Source: Siphonodentalium dalli (Eukaryota; Mollusca; Scaphopoda; Gadilida; Siphonodentaliidae). Taken from it: a stretch of 64,000 nt of DNA. The notes under the pieces are model-generated. The model ran no database searches, was not told where the DNA came from, and worked only from the letters and a program-made list of their open reading frames with translations. The stretch is from contig CP136066.1 of NCBI GenBank assembly GCA_032622095.1, positions 44,715,835 through 44,779,834 of the forward strand. Reading direction: 5' to 3'. Numbering within the stretch: position 1 is the stretch's first letter; each line of letters begins with the position of its first letter. A program made the translations under genes and the position numbers. Below, piece after piece: positions 23,901 to 33,836 of the stretch.

Positions 23901-24889
23901 GATGGCTGACCGTCAATCTTCCAAAATAGGACGGCCGTTCTCACGATCTCCGTCCATGATTGTGTACCGTGAAGTGTATTATTAAAATATTGAAATAGAT
24001 GAAAGCCGAGTATCGGAAAATATGCCCATTATAACGGGCTTCCAGATTAAGTAAAGGTAAGTATAAGTTACTTTGAGAGTCATTTTTCAATTATTGTGAA
24101 TATTAAAATTTACAATAACATTTCTAGTCTCGTTTTATTGCCAAAAATTCCCATAAATGACACTATTTGTAATCATGAGTGTTGGTTATCGGGAAGGGAA
24201 CAAATGATTTCGGCCATTTTAGACAGCTCAATAAATCCCGTATCTACAGTTTATATCAATGTTCAGATGTACGTGATCCCTAAATTGAATGATAACGACA
24301 CTATTTAAATAGTCCCCAGAATAAATATCGTTATTAACTTTATAGACATTCATTAACTACAAATCACAAACACCATTTGTTCGTATAACGGGAATTATTG
24401 TCTTAGCAATAAAAGACACAAAGTGGAACTCCCGTACATCCAGGAAAAAAACACATTCTGCGCAAAAGCACGTGTCACTGATTACGTCATACTGCAGCTG
24501 GCAGACTTTGTTAATATAGGGCACGGGGCACTTAAATTAAGATGTCGTCATGTCTTTATAACTGGCCTCAATGGGTGAAATAAATATTTGTGTTTTGTTG
24601 ATGGTGCTATTAGTAAAACTACACACGTGACGCGCGAATGGCTGTTTTGTGTTTTGGACACTTGTATTTCCATTACTTCAATGCGTCCGTTTGGCTTACA
24701 TAATGCTCGCAGAAGGTAGTTCAGATATTTATCGATCTATTTTGGTATTGCGAATAATATATGCGCGAACCGCCACGTGGCTTTAAACAGACAAGTCTCA
24801 TTCGATCTTTAAAATGTTGTGCACGTAATAGCTATTTATAAATATTTGTCGCACAAAAGTGAGACAAACGCTCTTTATTGCTACCGTAT
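23901..24889. other. No gene seen
   Basis: AT-rich spacer. The 70-residue open frame at 24096-24308 lacks motif support. No TE ends recognised. Confidence 0.35.
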
Positions 24890-25141
24890 CGGGAATAAAC
24901 TAACAAGGACTAAAACACACCGAATTCGATCACTTGAAATAATTATGTTACAATGTTAACCTCTGTATATAACCAAACAAACATATTTAGAGGTCAACTT
25001 TCCAACACCATGCATGTTTTCTTCCGAATAAAGATTAGATAGGAATACCGGTATGTGATATAATTTATACTGCAACCCACCGAGAACTACAAGTGCATGC
25101 CCTCGCCAAAAGTTGCAATTTCACATCAAACGATGCCGCCC
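24890..25141 (+). repeat. 252-bp direct duplication, copy 1
   Basis: Identical by eye, base for base, to 26130-26381 (offset 1,240). Starts CGGGAATAAACTAACAAGG and ends CAAACGATGCCGCCC. Perfect identity implies a recent event. Confidence 0.95.
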
Positions 25142-25974
25142 GACACGCACTCGTGAGCTCAATGAATGTTCACGTAACAAAATCAAAGACTGATTTGACA
25201 ACGTTGTGTCTTTCAATGTTTGGTGTTTTGCGTGTGTCTTTTGTCGTGCACATTGGTGATGAAAACAAGTTTACTTTGCTGCATGACATGTGCCACGCTT
25301 TCTTAGTTATACATTTTATTCCCACCGACAAGAAATCTCCAGGTGCAAATGTTTGTAAATTGCTTTACTATTTCACGCATACGTACGATCATACGTCGCG
25401 CTTGGCGACAATATACTATTTACGCGCCGATTATGTTTGGCATATGAACAAAACTATAGATTTGAACGAATATGAATATTTCTGAAATGATCGCCGCCCT
25501 GGCCTCTAAGACTAAAATCGGACTCAGTGTTACTAATGCACCGTCCCCGCTGGTTTCGACCAAATTCAGATAAATGGAGGATTTACTTTTCCCATTTTAT
25601 AAGAAATTTAGATTTCGGAAACAAAACACAAAATTCCGCAAGAGTGGAAACCGATATAGGAATCGGGTGCGTAAATCATTTGACGATATGTAAGATAGAT
25701 GCTAACAACAAAACTATTACTCCACGGTGTTTTGCGTAATCCAGTCGCCGTAAGCAACTATAGCTGAGTTCAAAAACCGCCGACGTGATTAAACGTGATG
25801 TACGTGTATACATTTGTAATATGTTACATGTAAACCCGACATGTTCATATATGTAATCCGATTGCATTATTATTCATTTATATTCATTACGTATACATAA
25901 TTACGTGCAGCTTACAGGTATTCATTCAATACAAAAGTTATTCATAATCATTTACCTACCGTGTGACGCCTTGT
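25142..25974. other. No supported gene; one 130-residue open frame
   Basis: The frame 25093-25485 (+) runs from the duplicated block into single-copy sequence and includes a CLSMFGVLRVSFVVHIGDEN stretch. It has no known domain, and no splice or promoter evidence was made out. Treated as uncertain. The rest is AT-rich. Confidence 0.3.
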
Positions 25975-26129
25975 TTCAGTCGTGTTCTCGCCGCGGTGGA
26001 GGGCCGTTAGCGGTAATTCGAACGCGGTTAGGAAAAAAATAACGCGGTGTATGGCGGTAACGAACACCAATAACGCGGTGACCTGCGGTAACCAACGGTA
26101 AAAATACCGTACCAGTACCGCGGGTCAAC
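25975..26129. repeat. CGCGGT-rich island 2, left half
   Basis: Same word usage as island 1 (GCGGTAATTCGAACGCGGTT, AACGCGGTGTATGGCGGTAA, GTACCGCGGG). The copy of the 252-bp duplication interrupts it: the CGCGGT text resumes at 26382. Confidence 0.6.
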
Positions 26130-26381
26130 CGGGAATAAACTAACAAGGACTAAAACACACCGAATTCGATCACTTGAAATAATTATGTTACAATGTTAAC
26201 CTCTGTATATAACCAAACAAACATATTTAGAGGTCAACTTTCCAACACCATGCATGTTTTCTTCCGAATAAAGATTAGATAGGAATACCGGTATGTGATA
26301 TAATTTATACTGCAACCCACCGAGAACTACAAGTGCATGCCCTCGCCAAAAGTTGCAATTTCACATCAAACGATGCCGCCC
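26130..26381 (+). repeat. 252-bp direct duplication, copy 2 (inserted in the CGCGGT island)
   Basis: Perfect copy of 24890-25141. Both sides are CGCGGT-rich, so this looks like the inserted copy. No terminal inverted repeats or clear target duplication are seen, so the mechanism is open (templated repair insertion is one option). Confidence 0.9.
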
Positions 26382-26450
26382 TCCGTCGCGGTACAGAATG
26401 ATAACCGCGGTAGTTTGGTGGTATCACCACGGTAAGTACCGGCCCATAAC
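26382..26450. repeat. CGCGGT-rich island 2, right half
   Basis: Continues with CGTCGCGGTACAGAATGATA, ACCGCGGTAG and CACCACGGTAAGTACCGG. Confidence 0.55.
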
Positions 26451-27179
26451 ATCGTTAAACAGGTAGCTTACTGAGAGCATAGCTGTATATGCAAAACAAG
26501 CAAGGCATATTTACCAGTGTGAGTGTGTCCACAATTAGCCTCCAAATATATGTCAAGAATCAATCTTGCAACATCCCGTGCGCGTGTTGCATTCCATAGC
26601 TCTGATAATGGGTGATAATATATATGTTGTAATGTATCTCCCAAAAAACTGATAGCCATATACATGTGGATAATTGCATGACTTATTGACAGTTGTGCGA
26701 ACGTGCCCAAACCAACACATTGTGGTGGCAGGGACGTGTCGACAGGGGGAGTCTCTCCCAACTTTGGACAAGATATTCAACAGTTTGAAAGTTCATGCCT
26801 GGCATTAGTTGGAAATTTTACGCTACATAAGGGTTGAAATTGTTCTCATTGTGTGATATTCGAACCAGAAATGGTGATATTTGAAGTATTTAAACCAACA
26901 ATAGCATGTTTCTACTTTTTGTCTGGTCCGAAATGGCTATCAGTTAGAAATAAATATTCCAACTTTAGGGGGTGTCAGAGGTTGGAAATCTCCAACAGTT
27001 TGAAAGCTTGCGGTACCATGCAGTTACAACTGGAACGTTTGAACCCAAAGGGGAGGGCGGTGCAAATGGATTGGTCTGGATCACGGAATATTTCAAGGCG
27101 TAGACCCCCTCCCCAAACGGAGACCATCTAGCCACGTCCCTCGGTGATGGATTGATCTGAACTTTCCTTCTCGTTTCAG
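26451..27179. other. Intron-like sequence upstream of the glycosyltransferase exon
   Basis: No earlier exon of the gene could be recognised here. It ends in a polypyrimidine tract and acceptor (CCTTCTCGTTTCAG at ~27166-27179). The frames at 26468-26780 (-) and 26853-27131 (+) match no family. Confidence 0.45.
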
Positions 27180-27484
27180 GTTCTTCAGATACAACGGAAG
27201 ACGATTATTCTCTGAAGCCTTTTGTCGCTAGATATAAACTATGGGGGCCTGGTTGTGGGGGTAAATATGTTCGCAGTGTATGCGTCAATGGCATCACTGA
27301 TTTGCCCAAAATATACACGTCGAAAAAGCTGTTTGTGAATAAACTCTATTACGACTTCCAGCACTATTCATTCGATTGTCTGGAAGAATGGAATTTCAAT
27401 CGGAGTAGAGATTATTACAGTGGGACTTTGTTCTTCGATGATTCTTACTACAGAAACTTGGATTTCGTAAAAAATAAACTTTAG
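27180..27484 (+). CDS. Terminal exon, core-2/I-branching beta-1,6-GlcNAc transferase-like (GT14)
   Basis: The exon begins after the acceptor at 27178-27179, with the first codon split (phase 1), and ends with TAG at 27482-27484: ~101 residues. It reads GSSDTTEDD, then KLWGPGCGGKYVRSVCVNG, TDLP, LFVNKLYYDF and FDCLEEW. This fits the C-terminal end of GT14/GCNT enzymes: a conserved Cys in C-x-G-x-Y, the (V/I)CV-x-G-x-x-DL block, the LFANKF-like block, and the late C-L-(D/E)-E motif. Such Golgi type II membrane enzymes transfer GlcNAc in beta-1,6 linkage to make branched O-glycans. Stem, transmembrane and donor-binding exons are not seen in the window, so this is either the end of a gene with distant exons or an orphan fragment. 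It is unbroken and has a good acceptor, which argues for a real exon. The acceptor sugar cannot be told. Confidence 0.8.
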
Positions 27485-27547
27485 ATAAAAATGCATTATA
27501 TGGTGATGTGCGGAGTTTTTATTTTCTTTTTGCTTGCTTGTTTGTGT

Positions 27548-27552
<5 letters not shown>

Positions 27553-27590
<38 letters not shown>
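27553..27590. repeat. (TA)n microsatellite
   Basis: About 19 TA dinucleotides, ~70 bp after the glycosyltransferase stop codon. Confidence 0.98.
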
Positions 27591-27593
<3 letters not shown>

Positions 27594-28129
27594 TGTGTAT
27601 CTAACTGCTCAAAATCGATAATTGACCAGGCCCAACGTTCCCCCCCGGAGTTATCGCCTTTTACGATTATTATACTTCCATGGTGTGTCCAATGATGTAT
27701 ATTGTATTTTTCTATTGAGGCAGTGTTCCGTTTAATTTGAAATATCGCCCTTTTACGATTATTTTTCATTAATATTATACTGGACACCTTTTCAACGTCT
27801 TAATATCTAAAAGTATGAGGAGAAGCAAACTAAAAATTGGTATTTATGTTGGGGCCAACGAGTTCTAACTAATTGTCCGCGTTTTCCCAGAGAAGTTATA
27901 TCCCTTTATCTACAAAAAATGTCATTTTAGTGTCCGCGCTTTCTCTGCGGAGTTACCGACCATAGATAGGCATACACCATACACTAGAATGAATGAACGT
28001 AGGGGTTTTTCCCCAGCAGTTTAAAATTTTTATCGCATATTCCGAATGGGCAGAGTGATATGGACTGGATTGTACCGCTTGAAGGTTTTTTTCCCCAGTC
28101 GTTACCGACGAGAGGCTGGGGACAAAAAT
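27591..28129. other. No gene; fragments of dispersed repeats
   Basis: 27655-27735 is a reversed, diverged relative of 8850-8965. 27870-27960 shares GTCCGCGTTTTCCC(A)GAG-type phrases with 8470 and 8613. No coding support. Confidence 0.45.
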
Positions 28130-28590
28130 TCCCATATTTTTCCTGCCAATGAAAAAGCAAGGTAATGCAGTAACATGTACGTCCGTATACTGTAGGTAGG
28201 CCCCTAATGTTTGACCACTCTACTCTAAAAGCAATCTGACAAACGGAGAGTGCGCGCCGGGATGGGATGAGACTTTTGGAAAATTCCACCGAAAATCGCA
28301 AAAGGGAACAATTCGGCAAAATTCAAACACATCGAGATAAAACATTTTGACGACCGATTTTCTATTTTTTTTAGAGCGAACGGTTTACTCGTGACAGCGC
28401 TATATAACGTAAATACGTATATGTAAGTAGTGTACCACTAACCTATTTTTTGCCCAAAATCCAACGGGCTAATGAAGGAGCGAGTTTAATGCACGAGCAC
28501 GTAATCTGTATACTGTAGGAACGCCTCCAAAATTTGACTGCTCTGCTATAAATGCAACCTGCCAAATGGAGAACTCGCGTTGGTGTGGGC
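28130..28590 (-). repeat. Dispersed repeat K, copy 3 (reversed, not expanded)
   Basis: Complement of the K flanks: GTATACTGTAGGTAGGCCCC, CTCTACTCTAAAAGCAATCT, ACGGAGAGTGCGCGCCGGGA (one motif unit), then AGAGCGAACGGTTTACTCGT. A second partial copy follows at 28470-28590 (CGGGCTAATGAAGGAGCG ... GGAGAACTCGCGTTGGTGTG). Confidence 0.7.
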
Positions 28591-29189
28591 ATATTTCATT
28601 GCTCCAACACTAAATACAAATAAAGTCACAATGCTGAACCAGTTCCAAACAGCAGAAACAGATCTTAAAGATATCATCTAAAAAGTAACATTTCCACTTC
28701 CGGTTGCCATTTTGGCGGCCATCTTGGACGGGGTGTTCTTAGTTTCACAAAAATGTATACGTGTATACATATGACAAGATTTTCTCACTACAATTGTATC
28801 AAACTGACTTAACACTTTGACACACACAATTAACATAAAATAAGCATTATACACAAATGTAATGACAATGCGCCGGCGATAGTACACATGTGTCTTACTA
28901 AGCGATATGAGACCGGGTTTAGGGGCTAATTGTGTGATAAGTATCTGTATCACACGTTGTTCAGAATTTAAATAATCTGGCGGGGCAACAATTGTATTTA
29001 ACATTTGCTTGCTAATTTGAAGGCAGTTATTTTAGGGAAGATGAAGCCTTTAAGTCTTTTGGCAATATGTTCGATGCACAAGTTTCTTCGCGAAGAAAGA
29101 CTTTTCGAAGTGTTTAGTTTTGATGAACTGATATGGTTGGAAACTTGTTACATCTCGAAAGTCATATCTTGCTGCCGATTCGATCGGGT
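28591..29189. other. No gene seen
   Basis: Contains GGCGGCCATCTTGGACGG (28714), also found reversed near 63480 and 63850. The opposite-strand frames here have no motif. Confidence 0.35.
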
Positions 29190-29796
29190 CAGTGGGTAGA
29201 ATATTTAGGAGATATTTCGGGGTCTCGTTATTGAGTGGGTAGAACATTTAGGAGATATTTCGGGGTCTCGTTATTGAATGGGTAGAACATTTAGGAGATA
29301 TTTCGGGGTTTCGTTATTGAGTGGGTAGAACATTTAGGAGATATTTCGGGGTCTCGTTGTTGAGTGGGTAGAACATTTAGGAGATATTTCGGGGTTTCGT
29401 TATTGAGTGGGTAGAACATTTAGGAGATATTTCGGGGTCTCGTTATTGAGTGGGTAGAACATTTAGGAGATATTTCGGGGTTTCGTTATTGAGTGGGTAG
29501 AACATTTAGGAGATATTTTGGGGTTTCGTTATTGAGTGGGTAGAACATTTAGGAGATATTTCGGGGTCTCGTTATTGAGTGGGTAGAACATTTAGGAGAT
29601 ATTTCGGGGTTTCGATATTGAGTGGGTAGAACATTTAGGAGATATTTCGGGGTCTCGTTATTGAGTGGGTAGAATATTTAGTAGATATTTCGGGGGTCTC
29701 GCTATTGAGTGGGTAGAACATTTAGGAGATATTTCGGGGTTTCGTTATTGAGTGGGTAGAACATTTAGGAGATATTTCGCGGTCTCGTTATTGAGT
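29190..29796. repeat. 43-bp minisatellite, about 14 units
   Basis: Unit GAGTGGGTAGAACATTTAGG + AGATATTTCGGGGTCTCGTTATT. Units differ only at a few sites (TC/TT in GGGGTCTCG/GGGGTTTCG, plus rare changes), so the array is young. It abuts the 3' side of the LINE RT fragment at 29810. Confidence 0.98.
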
Positions 29797-29809
29797 ATTT
29801 TATACATGA

Positions 29810-30420
29810 TCTTCATTCGGTTGGATTTTCTTCTGGTAGCTAACGATTGCCATCCCAGTTCTACGTTTTTGAATAGACCGAACGCGTGAGAGTAGTGGTT
29901 ATACAACCAGCGTCATTAATTCGATATAATCTGGAAATAATAATCGCTGGTGCGGAGTCCCAGACGACATCAGCGTAGTCAATACATTTCCTGTTCAGAG
30001 TGTATTTCAAATTCCTAACGTATTCAAGGCGACCATACATTTTCTTTGCTTTGATAGCTCAGTAGTATGGTTGTCCTGGTTTAGTTCAGACTGTATTAAC
30101 AAACCTCAAAGTTTGTGTGAACTTACTTGCTTGAATGGTTCCCCATTCAACAAAATATGTATCTATGGGCCATATTGGCTGTGCGCCGGAGTAAGAAAAT
30201 TCCATTGACTTTGATTTACTACAATTAAATTTGACAAGCCACTGATTTGACCAGGCAGTAATTGCTTTCAGAACAGTCTTCAAACTATCCATTAGGTTGT
30301 GGATACTTTCATCACTAGATGTGAGGTGAGGCAAGTGTCATCCGCGTACATTCCAGTGAATGATTATATAGTTTAGCGAGATCATTGATATAAACTAGAA
30401 AAAGTAAGTGGCCTAGGTTA
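29810..30420 (-). pseudogene. Reverse transcriptase fragment, CR1/jockey-like LINE
   Basis: Minus strand: LLFLVYINDLAKLYNHSLEC, then MYADDTCLTSS with the catalytic Y-A-D-D at ~30332-30346, AITAWSNQWLVKFNCSKSKS, and further on NLKYTLNRKCIDYADVVWD and LTRSVYS, the standard thumb motifs of jockey/CR1-type RTs. At least three shifts or stops interrupt it. No 5' domains present. Confidence 0.82.
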
Positions 30421-30479
30421 ATGCATGATACGAAGTATCTAATGATGTGGTTGAAATACGCCAAATTGGTGCCGTTTGT

Positions 30480-31180
30480 GTCAGTGTGGGGGACGGGCAT
30501 TATGGACTTTATAAGAATGTATAGTAGGCGATTTCCACCAAAACGCAAGTATAGTCATCTCCATGATAAGTGGAATCTATAGAAACCAAAATGGCCTAAA
30601 AGTTATGCCGTTTAGATCTGAGATGGGGGTTTGGGAGGGGTATACGTACATGTATCAAATTATTTTTATTACCGATTCCCACCAAAGTTATTTGTATATA
30701 GGTATCTATGTGATATAGATAACTTTAACGATGCAGTTCAAAGTGGTGCCGTTCGGGTCAGGTCTGGAACTTGGTGTTGGGACAGAAAAATTTACAAAAC
30801 AGTTAATCGCCGATTTCCCTCAAACTTCTGTATACGTACATACGTGATGTAGTTTAAATTTTCCAAACTGGCACCGTCCGGGTCAGGGATGGGGTTTTGT
30901 GAGGGGCACAACATAAATATAAACTTTTCGCTCGCCGATTTTCACCAAATGTATAATATACTTATCTCCATTATGTAGGGCATCTAATGATGTGATTGAA
31001 AGTTGTCAACACGCAACCGTAGTAATCAAGGAAGGAGTTTCGGGAGGAGCACCGTGGTTAATAAAACATTTTATCGCAGATTTACTCCAAACTTATCTGT
31101 AGGCTCCCCGTGATATCTAATGGTAAAGTTAACTTTTTGTGAAATCCCAACAGTCGCTATGACCGATTCCTTCAATTCCA
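30480..31180. repeat. Degenerate ~200-bp tandem repeat, 3-4 units
   Basis: Units share CGATTTCCACCAAA / CGATTCCCACCAAAG / CGATTTCCCTCAAACTT / CGATTTTCACCAAA, a following ATCTCC/ATGTGAT(G)TAG phrase, then GTGCCGTTCGGGTCAGG-type text and GGGTTTTGTGAGGGG-type text. Drifted by point changes, so old. Confidence 0.65.
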
Positions 31181-32097
31181 ATATGTCACTACCATAATAT
31201 CACACATTACTAGTTACACGCCAGTAAATTCTGATATATCACCTGAACCTGAATATATATGAACTATATCTGGTAAATAGACACTTCTTAATGGGGAAGG
31301 CCGTGCTCGTTGTGATATATTATATACAAATTATATACACTTGAATGATGAACGCAATAGCTGGCCATATCGTCATTTTTCAGCCTGTCGGCTTTATAAT
31401 TGGAGATTGAGTTCGCACAATAACCCATACGTATGTTGACACAAATAGTAGGAAAATTCGACAATTTCCTACTGCTAGACGAAAAGCAACACTATGTGAC
31501 AATGGTTCCCGCCAATCTCAGTCTATTTAAGACAGAATGCTACGAGTACTGTATGCCTATGTAGACACAAGTTACACAGCCGATTAAAAAAACCCGCTTT
31601 TATTGTTTTTGCTTCAGTCGCTGCGATGTATTTGTTAATATTTTGTGACTATCTATATATATACGGAGCTCCAAACTGGTCTAACTGTGGTAACTTTACG
31701 AGGAAGGTAATGGTGCAGTTTAAATATTCCAAAAGTGGCACTGTCGGGAGTCAAGGAGGGAAAGAAAAAAGGCACCATAATCTATTTTGTTTCACCGATA
31801 TTGCAGGTAGAGTAAATAAATAGGGCTTTGAAAAAACCCTTGAGATTTGGTGCGTGTGTTCATCGACTCAAATCAATAGTTTTTATTTACCCCCGAGCTC
31901 GAAGAATAGTGAATTAGGCTGAATTAGGTGCGTTATACTTTACAAAAATGTTCTTACCTCAATATACTCAAAAGCGGATATATATGGTAATATAATAGTA
32001 ACTGCTTGCTTTGTCATTTTCATGAGATCAAACTAAACTTGAATACATATCGGTCGATTAAATAATAATTCAATATGTATGGATGAATTTATAACAG
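31181..32097. other. No gene seen
   Basis: AT-rich spacer before the 210-bp array. No coding, RNA or TE signal made out. Confidence 0.4.
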
Positions 32098-33836
32098 CAT
32101 AGACCACATTGTGATAGTTACAGTTATGCCCTGAGCCAATGCATTATCTTATATATGCGAGTCGACCATAGGTCGCCTCGCAAATATAAGAGAATGCATT
32201 GGCCTAAAAAAAAATCTTTTTTTAACACTTTTTACCATTTTTTCTTACATTCTTTAACAATTTTATAATTTTTAATGTGTTAAGCCACATTATCATTGGA
32301 ACCGGCTCCTTGACCACATTGTGATAGTTACAGTTATGCCCTGTGCCAATGCATTCTCTTATATATGCGAGTCGACCATAGGTCGCCTCGCATATATAAG
32401 AGAATGCATTGGCCTAAAAAAAAATCTTTTTTTAACACTTTTTACCATTTTTTCTTACATTCTTTAACAATTTTATAATTTGTAATGTGTTAAGCCACAT
32501 TATCATTGGAACCGGCTCCTTGACCACATTGTGATAGTTACAGTTATGCCCTGTGCCAATGCATTCTCTTATATATGCGAGTCGACCATAGGTCGCCTCG
32601 CATATATAAGAGAATGCATTGGCCTAAAAAAAAATCTTTTTTTAACACTTTTTACCATTTTTTCTTACATTCTTTAACAATTTTATAATTTTTAATGTGT
32701 TAAGCCACATTATCATTGGAACCGGCTCCTTGACCACATTGTGATAGTTACAGTTATGCCCTGTGCCAATGCATTCTCTTATATATGCGAGTCGACCATA
32801 GGTCGCCTCGCATATATAAGAGAATGCATTGGCCTAAAAAAAAATCTTTTTTTAACACTTTTTACCATTTTTTCTTACATTCTTTAACAATTTTATAATT
32901 TTTAATGTGTTAAGCCACATTATCATTGGAACCGGCTCCTTGACCACATTGTGATAGTTACAGTTATGCCCTGTGCCAATGCATTCTCTTATATATGCGA
33001 GTCGACCGTAGGTCGCCTCGCATATATAAGAGAATGCATTGGCCTAAAAACAAATCTTTTTTAACACTTTTTACCATTTTTTCTTACATTCTTTAACAAT
33101 TTTATAATTTTTAATGTGTTAAGCCACATTATCATTGGAACCGGCTCCTTGACCACATTGTGATAGTTACAGTTATGCCCTGTGCCAATGCATTCTCTTA
33201 TATATGCGAGTCGACCATAGGTCGCCTCGCATATATAAGAGAATGCATTGGCCTAAAAAAAAATCTTTTTTTAACACTTTTTACCATTTTTTCTTACATT
33301 CTTTAACAATTTTATAATTTTTAATGTGTTAAGCCACATTATCATTGGAACCGGCTCCTTGACCACATTGTGATAGTTACAGTTATGCCCTGTGCCAATG
33401 CATTCTCTTATATATGCGAGTCGACCATAGGTCGCCTCGCATATATAAGAGAATGCATTGGCCTAAAAACAAATCTTTTTTAACACTTTTTACCATTTTT
33501 TCTTACATTCTTTAACAATTTTATAATTTTTAATGTGTTAAGCCACATTATCATTGGAACCGGCTCCTTGACCACATTGTGATAGTTACAGTTATGCCCT
33601 GTGCCAATGCATTCTCTTATATATGCGAGTCGACCGTAGGTCGCCTCGCATATATAAGAGAATGCATTGGCCTAAAAAAAAATCTTTTTTTAACACTTTT
33701 TACCATTTTTTCTTACATTCTTTAACAATTTTATAATTTTTAATGTGTTAAGCCAATGCATTCTCTTATATATGCGAGGCGACCTATGGTCGACTCGCAT
33801 ATATAAGAGAATGCATTGGCACAGGGCCGTTCTGTT
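32098..33836. repeat. 210-bp satellite array derived from MITE B (8 units)
   Basis: Units begin at about 32131, 32341, 32551, 32761, 32971, 33180, 33390 and 33599, each starting CCTGTGCCAATGCATTCTC (first unit CTGAGCC). Each unit is one X hairpin, then GGCCTAAAAAAAAATC, the T-rich spacer to GTGTTAAGCC, then ATTATCATTGGAACCGGCTC from the B-specific arm (reversed). The last unit runs on into the second X hairpin and GGCACAGGGCCGTTCTGTT, then stops before the TIR. Units are nearly identical. Copies 5 and 8 share GACCGTAGG instead of GACCATAGG, showing exchange between units. Confidence 0.95.

Noticed and set aside
25093-25485. 130-residue protein
   Set aside because: It starts inside the 252-bp duplication, matches no family, and has no promoter or splice evidence. 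Kept only as a note.
32098-33836. CRISPR-like regular repeats
   Set aside because: The whole 210-bp unit is repeated with no unique spacers; it is a satellite from a MITE in a eukaryote.
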